Shown here: positions 12,536-20,420 of the stretch, in pieces
How the letters are laid out: every line of letters starts with the position of its first letter
Numbering within the stretch: the first letter of the stretch is position 1
Assembly (NCBI GenBank): GCA_007449985.2
Contig: VIIQ02000136.1
Span: 1 to 64,000, forward strand
Length of the DNA stretch: 64,000 nucleotides
Origin: Desmodesmus armatus
Lineage: Eukaryota > Chlorophyta > Chlorophyceae > Sphaeropleales > Scenedesmaceae
Reading direction: 5' to 3'
Program-made: the position numbers and the translations under genes
Notes under the pieces: model-generated
Told to the model about the DNA's origin: nothing
Seen by the model: only the letters and a program-made list of their open reading frames with translations
Databases searched by the model: none

Positions 12536-15500
12536 ATGGGCCACTGCGGCGCACGTCGCTTGAAGCCGTGGACATTGCACTTGATGCCAGGTGGGTGCAC
12601 CACAAACGGCCTGATGGCTGTAGCACACTGTGCAGATGGCTGTAGCACACCGTGTGGATCGTCAGCCCCTTGGCTTCTGTGGCTGTGCCTATCTGTCGTG
12701 TGCACATTGTCCCAGGTCTCTGGCCAAGGGTGGTGCCCTCGCCCTTGGCGCAGCAGCAGGTGCCACAAAAGCAGCAGTACTGGAAGGTCGTGGGTTCGTC
12801 TCCCACCCCCTCCGCCTGGCCGTAGTGGGTCACCAGCCCTGTGTGGCGGGGTGGCAGCCCCCACATAGAGCCACTACCAAGTGTGTCAGGCAAGCGCGAA
12901 GCTGGTACCGGGGACCCATATGCTCGGGTAGGAACGCGTGCGCCCACTCCAAACACACTAGTGCCTTCGGCGCCGAGATGTGTGGGGTTGGTGTTCCTAT
13001 AGGTGATGGCTTCAGAGGAAGCCGACTGCACCTGGGACTATTCCTATATCCTAGTACCCCCCCCCCCCAGAAATGGCTTGTCACAACTCAAAGCACAATG
13101 TGCCTGTCAAAGCTGTTTTGCTATCGCTTGTGGAGCTTGAGATGTGGCTATGCTGCTGTGCTTTGTTTGTGTGTGCAAAACCACAAACTCCAGGTCTCTG
13201 GCAGAGGGTGGTGCCCTGGCATTGGGTGCAGCAGCAGGTGCCACAAGCGCAGCAGCTGTAACGGGAATCCCAAACCCTCTTGTGCAGCCGCTGCAGGCTG
13301 GCAGCTGTCACAACAAAAGCAATGCTTGTGCCATGGCACAGCTGGCTGGCCAGCCAGCCATTGACTGTCGTTCCTGCCTTTTGTGTGTGCTGATGATTTC
13401 CAGGTCTCTGGCAGAGGGTGGTGCCCTCGCTCTTGGTGCAGCAGCAGGTGCCACAAGCGCATCAGCTGTAGCTGTTAGCCCCCACCCCTTCTTGTGAAGC
13501 TCTGACAGCTGTCACCACAGCAGCAATACATGCGCGCCCGAGCCAGCCAGCCACTGACTTCCGTTTCTGTTGTTGTCTTATGTGTGCTGATGGTTTCCAG
13601 GTCTCTGGCGGAGGGTGGTGCCCTTGCTCTTGGCGCAGCAGCAGGTGCCACAAGTGCAGCAGCTCGTCGCCTCCGCAGCAGCAGCATCACTTCCAGCAGC
13701 AGTCAGATCACCCCACAGGGCCCCAGAGAGGCCACGAAGAGCAGCAAGTCCCTGAAACAGCGAGTACTGGGTGTTGCGAATGCATTGGTGGCTGTGGGGC
13801 CACCGCGGCTGGCTGCTGCTGCTGCTGCTGCTGTTGTTCCGTTGAGGCGTGTGAGTGATAGTGAGCGGCGGCGGAGTGCTGCAGGGGAGGTGTGGGTGTT
13901 GCCACCGGTGCCTATGCACCCTGCAGAGAAGGTGCTGTCCATGCAGGTGAGGGGGTGTGGTGGCTGGGTGTGTGGTGGGTGGGGGGGGTGGGGGGGGGGG
14001 GAGAATGAAAGGGGGGGGGGTGCTGGGTGTGGCGATGGAGCGCTGGTGGCTTTGGGGTTGCTCTGCTGGGTACTGGCTGCTGCTGATAGGGTCTGTTGGG
14101 TGGCAAGGGTTGTTCGTTCAACATGAGTGATAGTGAGCGGCGGCGGAGTGCTACAGGGGAGGCTTGGGTGTTGCCACCGGTGCCTATGCACCCTGCAGAG
14201 AAGGTCCTGTCTATGCAGGTAAGGGGTGTGGTGGTTGGGTGGGGGGGATGGAGGGAGGGGGAGGGGGTGCTGTGTGTGGCGTTTCGTGCACTGGGGGCAG
14301 TGGAGTTGACGCAGCTGGCAGCTGCTGCTGGTGGTGGTGGACCGTTCAGGGGCAGGGGGGAGAGTCGTTCAGCATGGGAGTGATAGTGAGCGGCGGCGGA
14401 GTGCTACAGGGGAGGCTTGGGTGTTGCCGCCGGTGCCGATGCACCCTGCAGAGAAGGTCCTGTCTATGCAGGTGAGGGGGCGTGGTGGTTGGGTGGGGGT
14501 GGGGGTGGAGGCAGGGGGGTTGCTGGGTGTGGCAAATGCACTGGTGGCTGTGGGGTCACCGCGACTTGCTGCTGCTGCTGCTGCTGGTGGTGGTGGTGGT
14601 GGTCCGTTGAGGCGTGCGAGTGATAGTGAGCGGCGGCGGAGTGCTACAGGGGAGGCTTGGGTGTTGCCGCCGGTGCCTATGCACCCCGCAGAGAAGGTGC
14701 TGTCTATGCAGGTGAGGGGGCGTGGTGGTCCCGGGGGGGGGGGGGGGGTCAGGGGGAGGGGGTGCTGTGTGTGGCGATTAGTGCACTGGGGACAGTGAAG
14801 TTTACGCAGCTTGCAGCTGCTGCTGGTGGTGGTGGACCGTTCAGGGGCAGGGGGGAGAGTCGTTCAGCATGTGAGTGATAGTGAGCGGCGGCGGAGTGCT
14901 ACAGGGGAGGTGTGGGTGTTGCCGCCGGTGCCGATGCACCCTGCAGAGAAGGTGCTGTCTATGCAGGTAAGGGGGCTTGATAGCGTATGCCCTGGCCCTG
15001 GCCCAGGCCCTGGCCTGGTGAGGGGGGGGGGGGGGCGGAAGAGCGTGTGTGGAGAGGTTGTGAGGTTGGTGCGTGCATGATGAGCCAGCTTGCCAAATTT
15101 AAAGTGGCTGTCCAAACTGTTGTCAAGTGACATCGCCGCTCTTGCCTTTGTTCACGCCCCACATGACATTGCGCACAGCTGGGCTATCTGGCATGTCCCT
15201 GTTATCAGGCCATGCCCAGATGGTGTCGACAACGGTTGATAGGCAGAGACCGGAAGAGGCGCCAAGTTGTGTGTTGCAGACAGTACGTGTTGATGTATGT
15301 CAGGTCGCAACTCAGTGAGGTCGATCCTTATCCTGTACCCTGTTGTGTGCAGGATGGTGGTCCCTCTGGTCTGACGTTGTCGTCAAGTCAGGCTCAGCTG
15401 GTGTGTGTAGTAGGCCGAGGTGCTTGCTTCCAACACGCATCAACCTGTCTCTCTGACTGTAAATCACCCCCCCCCCCCCGCCCCCAAAATCCCACCCTAC

Positions 15501-16246
15501 ACTGTCTTGTGTGCAGGTTGGTGGTCCCTCTGGCCTGACGTTGTCGTCAGGTCAGGCGCAGCTGGTGTGTGTGGCGCGCTGCCTGCTGTCAGGAGCACCC
15601 CTGGTGCTGCTGGACGAGGCAACTGCAGCAGTCGACACGAAGACAGCAGCACTGCTGCACCAGGTGCGTGTATGTGTGTTGGGAGGAGGGGAACATGGAA
15701 ACTGTGTGCACGCACTGTGGGATGGTCCTAGGAGTTCTTGTTGGGTGGGAGGGCCACACCAATCACCTTGCCACTTGTGTGTGCATGTGTGTTTTGGGGT
15801 TTTGGGGGGGGGGGTGTTTGAGTGTGTGTTAGGTGGGGGGATGCGCCGTGCACAGCACCTGCTGATTGATTCCCTTTGCTGCTGCTGCTGCTGCGCAGGT
15901 GTTGCACGAGCAGTTTGACACCCTCACCTCCCGCACACTGGGCAGCCCCTTCAGCAACAACAGCAGCAGCACACACCAGCAGCAGCAGCACTACCACCAG
16001 GCGGCTCCCCACCATCACCATCACCACCTACAGCAGCAGCAGCAGCAGCAGCAGCAGTGGTGGTGGCAGGGAGTGCCCATCAGGCCGACTGTAATTCAGA
16101 TAGCCCATGCGCTGTCTGCAATTATGTCATATGACAGTGTTGCTGTGATGTCAGGGGGTCAGGTGGTGGAGCAGGGTAACCCTAGGGAGTTGGCAGCAGC
16201 TGAGGGGTCACGGTTTAGCAGGCTCAGGGCACAGGAGGGACGCTGA
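289..16246 (+). CDS. ABCC/MRP-type ABC transporter, 5'-partial, exon-multiplied
   Basis: Order of parts seen: NBD1 Walker A (GEVGSG, then GKSSLL), Q-loop region GYVSQ, signature LSGGQ, Walker B LYLFDD, then a Gln/Ala-rich linker, TMD2, NBD2 Walker A (GAGKSSLLQ), VVPQQ, signature LSSGQ, Walker B LVLLDEAT, and the switch region QIAHALS. A Walker B ending in Asp in NBD1 and Glu in NBD2 is the usual ABCC asymmetry. TMD2 carries the family motifs GRLLNR, RFSSD and ARELRRLEA. The stop is at 16244-16246. Most exons occur in two to five tandem copies, described in separate entries. Several best copies contain one-base frame breaks (near 770, 4880, 6990, 9680, 10700-10960), so this may be a decaying gene, a gene with alternative cassette exons, or a poorly polished assembly. 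Export of conjugates or lipids across a membrane is the family role; the substrate is unknown. Family assignment is firm, function is not. Confidence 0.85.
937..1276 (+). repeat. Duplicated half-exon of ABC NBD1 (2 copies)
   Basis: Positions 937-993 and 1220-1276 are 57-bp copies encoding SVRDNVLLGQxYEPELMGE, each followed by a GTGAGC donor. The second copy lacks the upstream Q-loop part of the exon. The spacer is G-rich (GGGTG-type) sequence. Confidence 0.8.
1604..1651 (+). other. ABC NBD1 short exon
   Basis: A 48-bp exon after ctgctgcag encodes IYHAVGLDTDLAAMPA and ends at GTGAGA. It matches the ABCC segment before the signature motif (usually ...aCaLxxDLxxLP). It is the only NBD1 exon for which I see a single copy. 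Confidence 0.65.
1821..2865 (+). repeat. ABC signature (LSGGQ) exon array, 3-4 copies
   Basis: The good copy is 2717-2865: GDLTPVGEGGSG, LSGGQRLRVSLARALY, then LYLFDDILASLD, ending TCTCAG before GTGCGG. Decayed copies lie at 1821-1907 (G-run expanded, LSGGQ broken), 2095-2175 (partial) and 2499-2600. A further echo of the 3' half (GRALYHQ, then ASLDSHL) is at 2990-3070. All keep the acceptor-side sequence CACCAGGTGACCTCAC or a close variant. Confidence 0.8.
2301..2393 (+). repeat. (CT)n microsatellite
   Basis: About 92 bp of uninterrupted CT dinucleotide within an ABC intron, between two decayed copies of the signature exon. The Leu-Ser and Glu-Arg reading frames across it are not genes. Confidence 0.95.
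3303..4042 (+). repeat. ABC NBD1 switch-region exons, two copies of each part
   Basis: Positions 3303-3401 and 3537-3640 are near-identical copies encoding WIIRHTLFGG, LLSGATVVVVTKHP, then QAAQLV, each after a cag acceptor. The second copy reads on into LQHGRTVFTGSPGAYADW to about 3777. That tail is itself repeated at 3900-4042 (tandem echo with indels). The conserved H-loop VTHQ of ABCC NBD1 reads VTKHP here. Confidence 0.75.
4244..5243 (+). other. ABC linker exon: Gln/Ala/Ser-rich, into TMD2
   Basis: After acceptor catcag the exon encodes a long low-complexity cytosolic linker with polyQ, polyA and Gly-Ser-Asn runs, and the phosphosite-like RRVSFSSEV. It ends with the first TMD2 helix (GVYASYFKAVGVAMCC, then LGSLIAMQ) at a GTGAGA donor. 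The reading frame changes once inside the CAG/GCT tract near 4880, where slippage of one base is easy. Confidence 0.6.
5157..6087 (+). repeat. First TMD2 helix exon: about 300-bp array of long and short copies
   Basis: Long copies at 5157-5243, 5410-5496, 5728-5807 and 6030-6087 encode GVYASYFKAVGVAMCC plus LGSLIAMQ (the last is cut after VLGE). Each is followed by a short copy (5324-5363, 5571-5610, 5888-5924) that keeps only the 3' half, CCxVLGSLxAMQ, and its donor. Spacing is about 250-320 bp and G-runs separate the units. Confidence 0.85.
5640..5673 (+). repeat. G34 homopolymer
   Basis: A run of 34 G in an ABC intron, the longest in the window. It lies between the second short and third long copy of the TMD2 helix exon. 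It could form a G-quadruplex and is a likely sequencing weak point. Confidence 0.95.
6300..7100 (+). other. ABC TMD2 exon with Ser/Gln inserts
   Basis: QATKNGVDLWVTSSLAHN matches the ABCC stretch near QxTRxGSDxWLSxW. It is followed by a long Ser/Gln-rich insert (6430-6880) and then MITFLKGLAIISGLNTLATLARA, a membrane helix. Near 6990 the frame must shift by one base to continue as FAAAGMAAARAVHRRLLGAV and reach GRLLNR at 7100 before GTAAGC. The insert is in an extracellular loop position by family topology. Confidence 0.55.
7013..7550 (+). repeat. ABC TMD2 coupling-helix exon, 3 copies
   Basis: Copies at 7013-7100, 7231-7317 and 7465-7550 encode VHRRLLGAVLDAPLAAFDxL then PAGRLLNR (family motif FFDxxPxGRILNR). 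All three end at a potential donor (GTAAGC, GTGTGT, GTGGGA). Long G-runs (7333-7342, 7403-7422, 7437-7453) separate them. Confidence 0.85.
7564..8083 (+). repeat. ABC TMD2 RFSSD exon and decayed copies
   Basis: The good exon is 7776-7931: FSSDTSVVDDSLPFIL, then helices NILLANAVSLAGLLAVLL and GLVLLPLGVVY, ending at GTGAGT. A decayed copy of its first third is at 7564-7620, and an echo of its last third at 8026-8083. Confidence 0.75.
8281..8763 (+). repeat. ABC TMD2 exon (ARELRRLEA), 3 copies
   Basis: Starts at 8281, 8453 and 8616, each after a gcag acceptor, encode RRLQLFYxSSARxLRRLEA (family YRxTSRELKRL). Only the third reads through SPLYTLYGDT and TLRAAAAQGVFMQ to a GTGAGA donor at 8763. 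The first two run into C-runs after LSPPP. Confidence 0.85.
8966..9764 (+). other. ABC exon: last TMD2 helices to NBD2 start
   Basis: After acceptor tgctgcag: FLVDMAPYQAACVSNAAA, NWLSLRLQLLAAVLLSAV, an Ala/Gly/Ser insert, GLALAYCLPIVNLLNGLL, then ETEQDMVAVERIAALL (family ExxMVSVERI). A Gln-rich stretch follows, then YALELVDVVMRYG and GVSLRVPVGHKLGVCGRT. One base is out of frame at about 9690. An echo of the last 45 bp lies at 9982-10026. Confidence 0.7.
9765..10197 (+). repeat. G-rich intron with GGT/GGGT repeats and an exon echo
   Basis: Positions 9770-9905 are almost wholly G with T interruptions, on the + strand only. The rest holds the 9982-10026 echo of the preceding exon end (GHKLGVCGRT) and no other recognisable coding sequence. 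Confidence 0.8.
10198..11131 (+). repeat. ABC NBD2 Walker A exon, 4 copies
   Basis: Copies begin at 10198 (decayed), 10411, 10648 and 10909. The last three carry GAGKSSLLQVLLRLR. Only the 10648 copy keeps the frame through PIESGSIMVLG; 10411 and 10909 each lack one base at the same place (the CCGATCGAG stretch). Only the 10909 copy runs on through SHFAVVPQQPLLFYGTL and ENLDPWGRASDEQL to a donor at 11131. No single copy is intact from end to end. Confidence 0.85.
11052..11572 (+). repeat. ABC NBD2 LFYGTLRENLDPW segment, 3-4 copies
   Basis: The segment at 11052-11131 is repeated at 11313-11394 with the same donor context (CTGCAGGTGTG). It is decayed at 11511-11572 (VFGTLRDNL), with an echo of its 3' end at 11200-11258. 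Confidence 0.75.
11720..11985 (+). repeat. Duplicated exon segment, NBD2 middle
   Basis: Positions 11720-11790 and 11921-11985 share about 65 bp encoding CAPLCRMALHKKLL or, in another frame, VHMWGPPVSHGPPQEAV. ALHKKLL could be the ABCC segment before the signature (aLxxxxL). Which frame is used is unclear. Confidence 0.5.
11986..12714 (+). other. NBD2 low-complexity insert region
   Basis: A GCT/CTG/CAG-rich stretch translates to Ala/Gly, Ser/Arg or Gln/Leu runs depending on frame. No transporter motif is visible. It may be a disordered insertion between the Q-loop and signature of NBD2, or intron. Confidence 0.4.
12715..13670 (+). repeat. RSLAEGGALALGAAAGATS exon, 4 copies
   Basis: Copies start at 12715, 13194, 13404 and 13601, each after a ccag acceptor, and encode RSLAEGGALALGAAAGATxAA. 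The first has K in place of E and is followed by diverged sequence. I cannot match this segment to a standard ABC motif; by position it lies in an NBD2 insertion. Confidence 0.75.
13852..14966 (+). repeat. SDSERRRSATGE exon, 5 tandem copies (about 255-bp period)
   Basis: Copies end at 13946, 14218, 14471, 14711 and 14966, each with ATGCAG followed by GTGAGG or GTAAGG. Each encodes SDSERRRSAxGExWVLPPV then PMHPAEKVLSMQ. Copies 3 and 5 have a clear acceptor, gagagtcgttcag. Spacers hold a Leu/Val-rich GCTGCTGGTGG run and G-runs. All five keep the reading frame, unlike many other exon copies here. Confidence 0.85.
14967..15352 (+). other. NBD2 intronic or unassigned stretch
   Basis: It contains a CCTGGCC mini-repeat, a G-run, and short open stretches (AALAFVHAPHDIAHSWAIWH at 15135-15195) that might be an exon. 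No ABC motif is identifiable with confidence. Confidence 0.35.
15353..15663 (+). repeat. ABC NBD2 signature and Walker B exon, 2 copies
   Basis: The intact copy is 15516-15663: VGGPSGLTLSSGQAQLVCVA, RCLLSGAPLVLLDEATAAVD, ending CACCAG before GTGCGT. LSSGQ is the NBD2 signature and LVLLDE the Walker B with catalytic Glu. The first copy (15353-15420) decays after QLVCV. A C-run separates them. Confidence 0.85.
15899..16246 (+). other. ABC last exon with His/Gln insert before the H-loop
   Basis: After acceptor gctgcgcag: VLHEQFDTLTSRTLGS, then a roughly 45-residue Ser, His6 and Gln/Trp insert, then TVIQIAHALSAIMSYDSVAV and QVVEQGNPRELAA to the stop. The switch His is in QIAHALS. The insert lies between the D-loop and H-loop, a segment that is normally compact. 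Confidence 0.75.
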
Positions 16247-16407
16247 GGCTGCGGGGGTGGGTGTGTGGGGTGGACGATGGCATGGAGCAGACATTTCTTG
16301 TGCCACGTTGCTTTGTGTGCGTGAACATGAGGAGTGCTGGTGCGGCTTGGGGTTGTGCAGTTCATAGATCGCTGCAACGGGTTTTCTGTGCTTGACTCAG
16401 GGCACAG

Positions 16408-16767
16408 GGGAGTTGGCAGCAGCTGAGGGGTCACGGTTTAGCAGGCTCAGGGCGCAGGAGGGGCGCTGAGGCCGCTGGGGGTAGTGCAGGATTTGGGTGT
16501 ATGCACGGCATCATTTTTTGTGGTGTGTTGTTTTTGTGGTGCACAGGAGGGGCGCTGAGGCTGCCCTCAGCTGCAGTGGGTTGTTCAGGGTGTGCACCAT
16601 GTGGTTTGTTGCGTGGCATGATTTTTTTATGTGCTGTGTTGTTGTCCTGGTGGGCGCACAGGAGGAGTGCTGAGGCTGCTGGGGTTGTGCATGTCATAGA
16701 TCGTTGCGATATCGATCATCGCGCGGACCTTGCCCTGCTTTGCATCAAGGCACATGAGGGGCGCTAG
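16408..16767 (+). repeat. Decaying tandem copies of the ABC terminal exon
   Basis: Positions 16408-16470 repeat the last 63 bp of the coding sequence almost exactly, including the stop (RLRAQEGR then TGA). Shorter echoes of the final GCACAGGAGGGGCGCTGA follow at 16543-16560, 16659-16676 and 16750-16767. They lie in the 3' flank, each with similar following sequence (GGTTGTGCA, CATAGATCG). Confidence 0.8.
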
Positions 16768-17945
16768 CCGGCTAGCTCAGGGCTGAGGGATGCATGTGGT
16801 TGTTTTGTTGCAGTTTTTGCAACTGCACAGCTGTTTTTTGAAAGCGAAAGTATGGCGCTGCTTGGCTGAGGTGACAGGAGGGGCGTTCAAGAACAGTTCG
16901 CGCAGCACTGCCGGCAGCTGTGGACAGCTGCACAGTTGTTTTTTGGGGCTTTGGGGCTGAGGGTACATGGAGGAAATGGTCCCTCGGTGTATTGCAACAG
17001 GTCGCCATACTGGCATTGCTGCCTGTGCAGTTGATGTCTAGAGGTGTGCAAGCCCCTAGGACCTGCTATCATGGTCATGCATTCTGAGAATGGTGGCATG
17101 GTTCCCAGGGGTGGCGGTGATTTTTTTGGGATGTGCCTGCGCAAATCATCCTTGATTCCTGATTGAGGGCACAATCGCTGTGCAGGCTGCACAGAGTCAG
17201 CAGGGGTGCTGATGCTGATGACAGCTGTTGACAAGCACTGCTGCTTCTGTGAAGAGTTGGAGCCAGCACTGATGCGCACACAGCTGCTCGTGTTGTCTGC
17301 CCAACAAGTAGTCTGCATGACAACTGCTGTGCATGCTTGTAGTGCAGTGGCTCAAGCATCCTGCTAGTGCTGCGGTCCAAGTTGTGGCTAGGCTGATGGT
17401 ATGTATCTGAACAGTGGGCTGGCTGTTGCTTTAAGGATGATGCACACAGTCACAGTGAGGAGGCACGGCTGCGGGTAGTTGCAGCTACCTTCCAACTTCA
17501 CGTGCAGGCTTCGCCGCGCCGAAAGATGGCGAGCTGCAACGACGATGAGGGCAGGTCTGCCTTCGTTTACTACAAGAACTGCTCTCGATCAGTCAACAGT
17601 GATGTTCGGGCGCAGTTTCAGCGCCGCAAGCAAGCCACCACCTTCACCCGACCTCGCACTGCCGTAATCCACCTGGACGTGCATACAAACGCACTGAAGC
17701 AAAGAAAATCATCAGTACCATCAAGCATCACTTGTCAACACGTCGGCAAATCCAGTTCCGCCTTCTTTACATGCGATACATATTCGGCGCTGCATCGCCC
17801 TTTTCACCTTAAGTAAGCACTGCATGCATCGCAGAAACCCAGCACACTATCCCGCACCTGTTGGGATGGGCCCCAATCCGCTGGGCTGCCTGCCTGCCTG
17901 CCTGTCTCACCTGCAGGCCTGTGGACTCGCCAAACATTGCTGAAG
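16768..17945. other. Intergenic, no gene recognised
   Basis: This is the probable 3' flank of the ABC gene and promoter of the LysM gene. A 96-codon + strand open frame at 17526-17816 (basic, Ser-rich) resembles nothing I know and I do not call it. A CTGC tetranucleotide run lies just before the LysM start. Confidence 0.5.
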
Positions 17946-18290
17946 ATGGGCTGTCGCTTCCCCCTGGCCGCTGTCGCCGTCTTCCTGCTCGTCCTCGGTG
18001 CATGCATCGAGTCTCAAGCCCGCACCCTGAGCAACGCGGACGAGGATATTGAACTGGAGGCAACTGCTGACACAGACATTCAGATCAGGATACGTGCAGC
18101 AGCTGCAGCTAGGGCGCAGCGCACTGGTGACCAGTCCACTGGGTGCAGCTACGTCATCCAGCAGGGAGACACGCTGTGGCAGCTGGCAAGGCGCTGGGGC
18201 ACCACCGTTGACGCCCTGTTGAGGATTAACCCCCAGATCACCGACAGGGACCTGATCTACGCAGCGGACACGATGAACCGCCCTTGCTGA
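17946..18290 (+). CDS. Small secreted LysM-domain protein
   Basis: A 114-aa protein. The start is the ATG at 17946, giving MGCRFPLAAVAVFLLVLGAC, a clear signal peptide with a likely cleavage after SQA. An acidic, Ala-rich spacer follows (residues 25-60). Residues 65-110 form one LysM: SYVIQQGDTLWQLARRWG, LLRINPQI, then DLIYAADTM. LysM binds N-acetylglucosamine polymers; whether this one acts in the cell wall, in the periplasmic space or against bacteria cannot be told. The single-exon frame is uninterrupted. Nothing links it to its neighbours. Confidence 0.85.
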   Translation: MGCRFPLAAVAVFLLVLGACIESQARTLSNADEDIELEATADTDIQIRIRAAAAARAQRTGDQSTGCSYVIQQGDTLWQLARRWGTTVDALLRINPQITDRDLIYAADTMNRPC

Positions 18291-18325
18291 TGTACAAGTC
18301 CTACAAGGCCTGCCTGCGCTATACT

Positions 18326-18400
18326 ACAGCACAGTGTGTGCCGCACCCTGTTGTCAATCTACAGCACAGTGTGTGATATGCCGCACCCTGTTGTCAATCT
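18326..18400 (+). repeat. Short tandem duplication in the LysM 3' flank
   Basis: Two units, 18326-18360 (35 bp) and 18361-18400 (40 bp), begin ACAGCACAGTGTGTG and end CCCTGTTGTCAATCT. The second has a 5-bp insertion. Confidence 0.85.
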
Positions 18401-18625
18401 GCAGCAGATGCACTAGCCTAGAGCCTGAGTGGTACACTGTCATGTCAGTTGATGATCATGAGCTGTTGAGTATGCTGCAGTAGCTGTGTAGCAGTGTAGC
18501 TTCCATGTGCTTCATGCAGGGCCCCTTGCAGTGCAAGACAGCAGTGCAACAGGTGGCTTTTGCCGGTAACCTTTGAGCATGAGCTGTTTGCTGTTTGGCT
18601 TTTTTTGACACGGTGAAGTTGTGCA

Positions 18626-18630
18626 TGTAA
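18626..18630 (+). promoter_or_regulatory. Candidate TGTAA polyadenylation signal (LysM)
   Basis: TGTAA, the green-algal polyadenylation motif, lies 336 bp after the LysM stop. It is the first one I find on this strand. Position is plausible, unproven. Confidence 0.35.
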
Positions 18631-18778
18631 TCACTAGGATTGTGCGGGGCCCCCGCAGAGCGGCTCTGCCGAAGGCTGCAAGCTTCATCTTGTGCGGTTG
18701 TCTGAACATGTCGGACAGATGTTGACAACCCGTACATGAACGTTCTCATAAAGGGCTGCACATCAGCGGCTTATGCAG

Positions 18779-20420
18779 TGCGCTCAGCCTGTTGCCTAAG
18801 CAAAGTGCCCAACAGTGCATGGTCAGGTCTCCTGTCAGGCACGCACAACCAAGCCTTTGCACCAACAAGCTATCAACATCAGCAGCGGCAGCGGAAGCAA
18901 CGGTGGCAACCCTGTATGCCAACCGGGCATATGCAGCCAGTGGCATCATGGCCTGGCATGACGTAGCAATGCACGCAGCAAACCATTCAGCCATGTTTGA
19001 TCGGAACAAGTTTAACCTTGTAGCCATGACACTCAAAGAGCTCATGCCTGCCATTCAGACACACAACAGCCACGCAACAGTCAGCGGCACCACCTGCAAA
19101 GGCGCCCCAGAGCAGCCTATGTGAGCCACCACCTGCCTAGGTTCAGCTGGAAGCACACACCACTGGCCCCCCTACTGACAGCTCGGCAGTCAACCTGAAG
19201 GCAAGGCTTCACGTCAGCCCAACCGGTCTTGACAATCATGATCGATATCCTTGTGACAAGACTTCAATCCCCCCGCACTGGCATAGCTGCGGCCGGATCG
19301 GTGCTACCGTCGAACGATGTGCAGCACTACTCGCACTGGCGCCCTCTGCAACAACAGAAAGCGCGGGCAAACAGACAGGCAGGCAGGTAGGCAGCCTGAG
19401 CAAGTTGCTGTTATGCTGACCAGATGTAGTGTGACCATGCACACACCATCGTCAGCTGCCCTTGACGAGTCAACGTCCACAGCAGCATGTGACAACATCG
19501 ACACAATGCTCGATGCTGCCAGCACACAAACACAGCAGCTGCTGTCACAGCTCACGGTGAGCCCTCCATGCAGGAGCACACCTTGTCAAGGATATCTGCC
19601 AGCTGGGACAACCGCCAAGCACCCCTGTACTGATGTTGCAGCCACGTCGTCAAACCACCCTCACAGTGTCAAGCAGTCTCATCCCATAGTGCACCTGTCT
19701 GCCAGTCCTTACCCCTCCTCCACCACCTCACCTGATAGGGCAGCAGCATGTACATGCAGCCAAGCAGCCAGTCAGGCAAGGTGGCTCAGTCCAACAGACT
19801 GCAAAGCAGCCAACTCCTGACATACTACGCTGCAGAACCCTCCAGGCTGACACCGGCTTGTGCCCTGCTGCTCCTGCACTGCCGTAGCAGCACTGCCAGC
19901 ACAGCCTGTGCTTTGCTGCAGGTGTGCTGTGCTGTCCTGTGTCCTGCTGTCAGCCCAGCGGACTGGCCCCAGCCATGCTGCATGACAAGTTGCGCGCTGT
20001 GGGGAGATGCTCGGCCAACATGCCCCACATGCCGGCCTTATCCTGCGGGTAAGGGCAACAAAGAGCAGCAGTCTGTGACCCCTGCTGCCAAAGGTGTCGC
20101 TGTTTTTCTGGACCGAAACTGGCAACCAACAGCCAAGCGGCCGCCACAAGCAGCAAACCCTCACAGCTAAGATAAGCTGCCAGGCTGCAGTGGACTCAAC
20201 CAACAATGGCAGGCCCAAACAAACACAGCATGTATCCAGCTGTGAGCACACCCATGCTGCCCGCCCTCCCCGGCTGCCAATATGCGCAGCTTCAGACGCC
20301 CAACCCAACTAGGGGACTCACAACCAATAGTGGGGTGAAGGCACGCCCTCAGCACTTGCTGCAGCACCACAACTACCTCGACTCACCTCACTGCCTCACC
20401 AGGAAGGTAGCTCCAGGATG
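18779..20420. repeat. Segmental duplication unit 1, flank of RAP gene 1
   Basis: This 1.6 kb is homologous to 23453-25200: shared blocks include CAGCCTGTTG near the start, a (CAGG)n tract followed by GCAGCCTGAGCAAGT (19376-19402), the stretch around 19858-19950, and TCACCAGGAAGGTAGCTCC at 20396. It lies downstream of RAP gene 1 on its strand. Open frames here are short and not conserved between the two copies, so I read it as non-coding. Confidence 0.75.

Noticed and set aside
17526..17816. 96-codon basic frame upstream of LysM
   Set aside because: No similarity I recognise and only one weak ATG; not enough to call.
18736..20170. Possible coding genes in the duplicated flank
   Set aside because: Frames are not conserved between units 1 and 2, which argues against coding.
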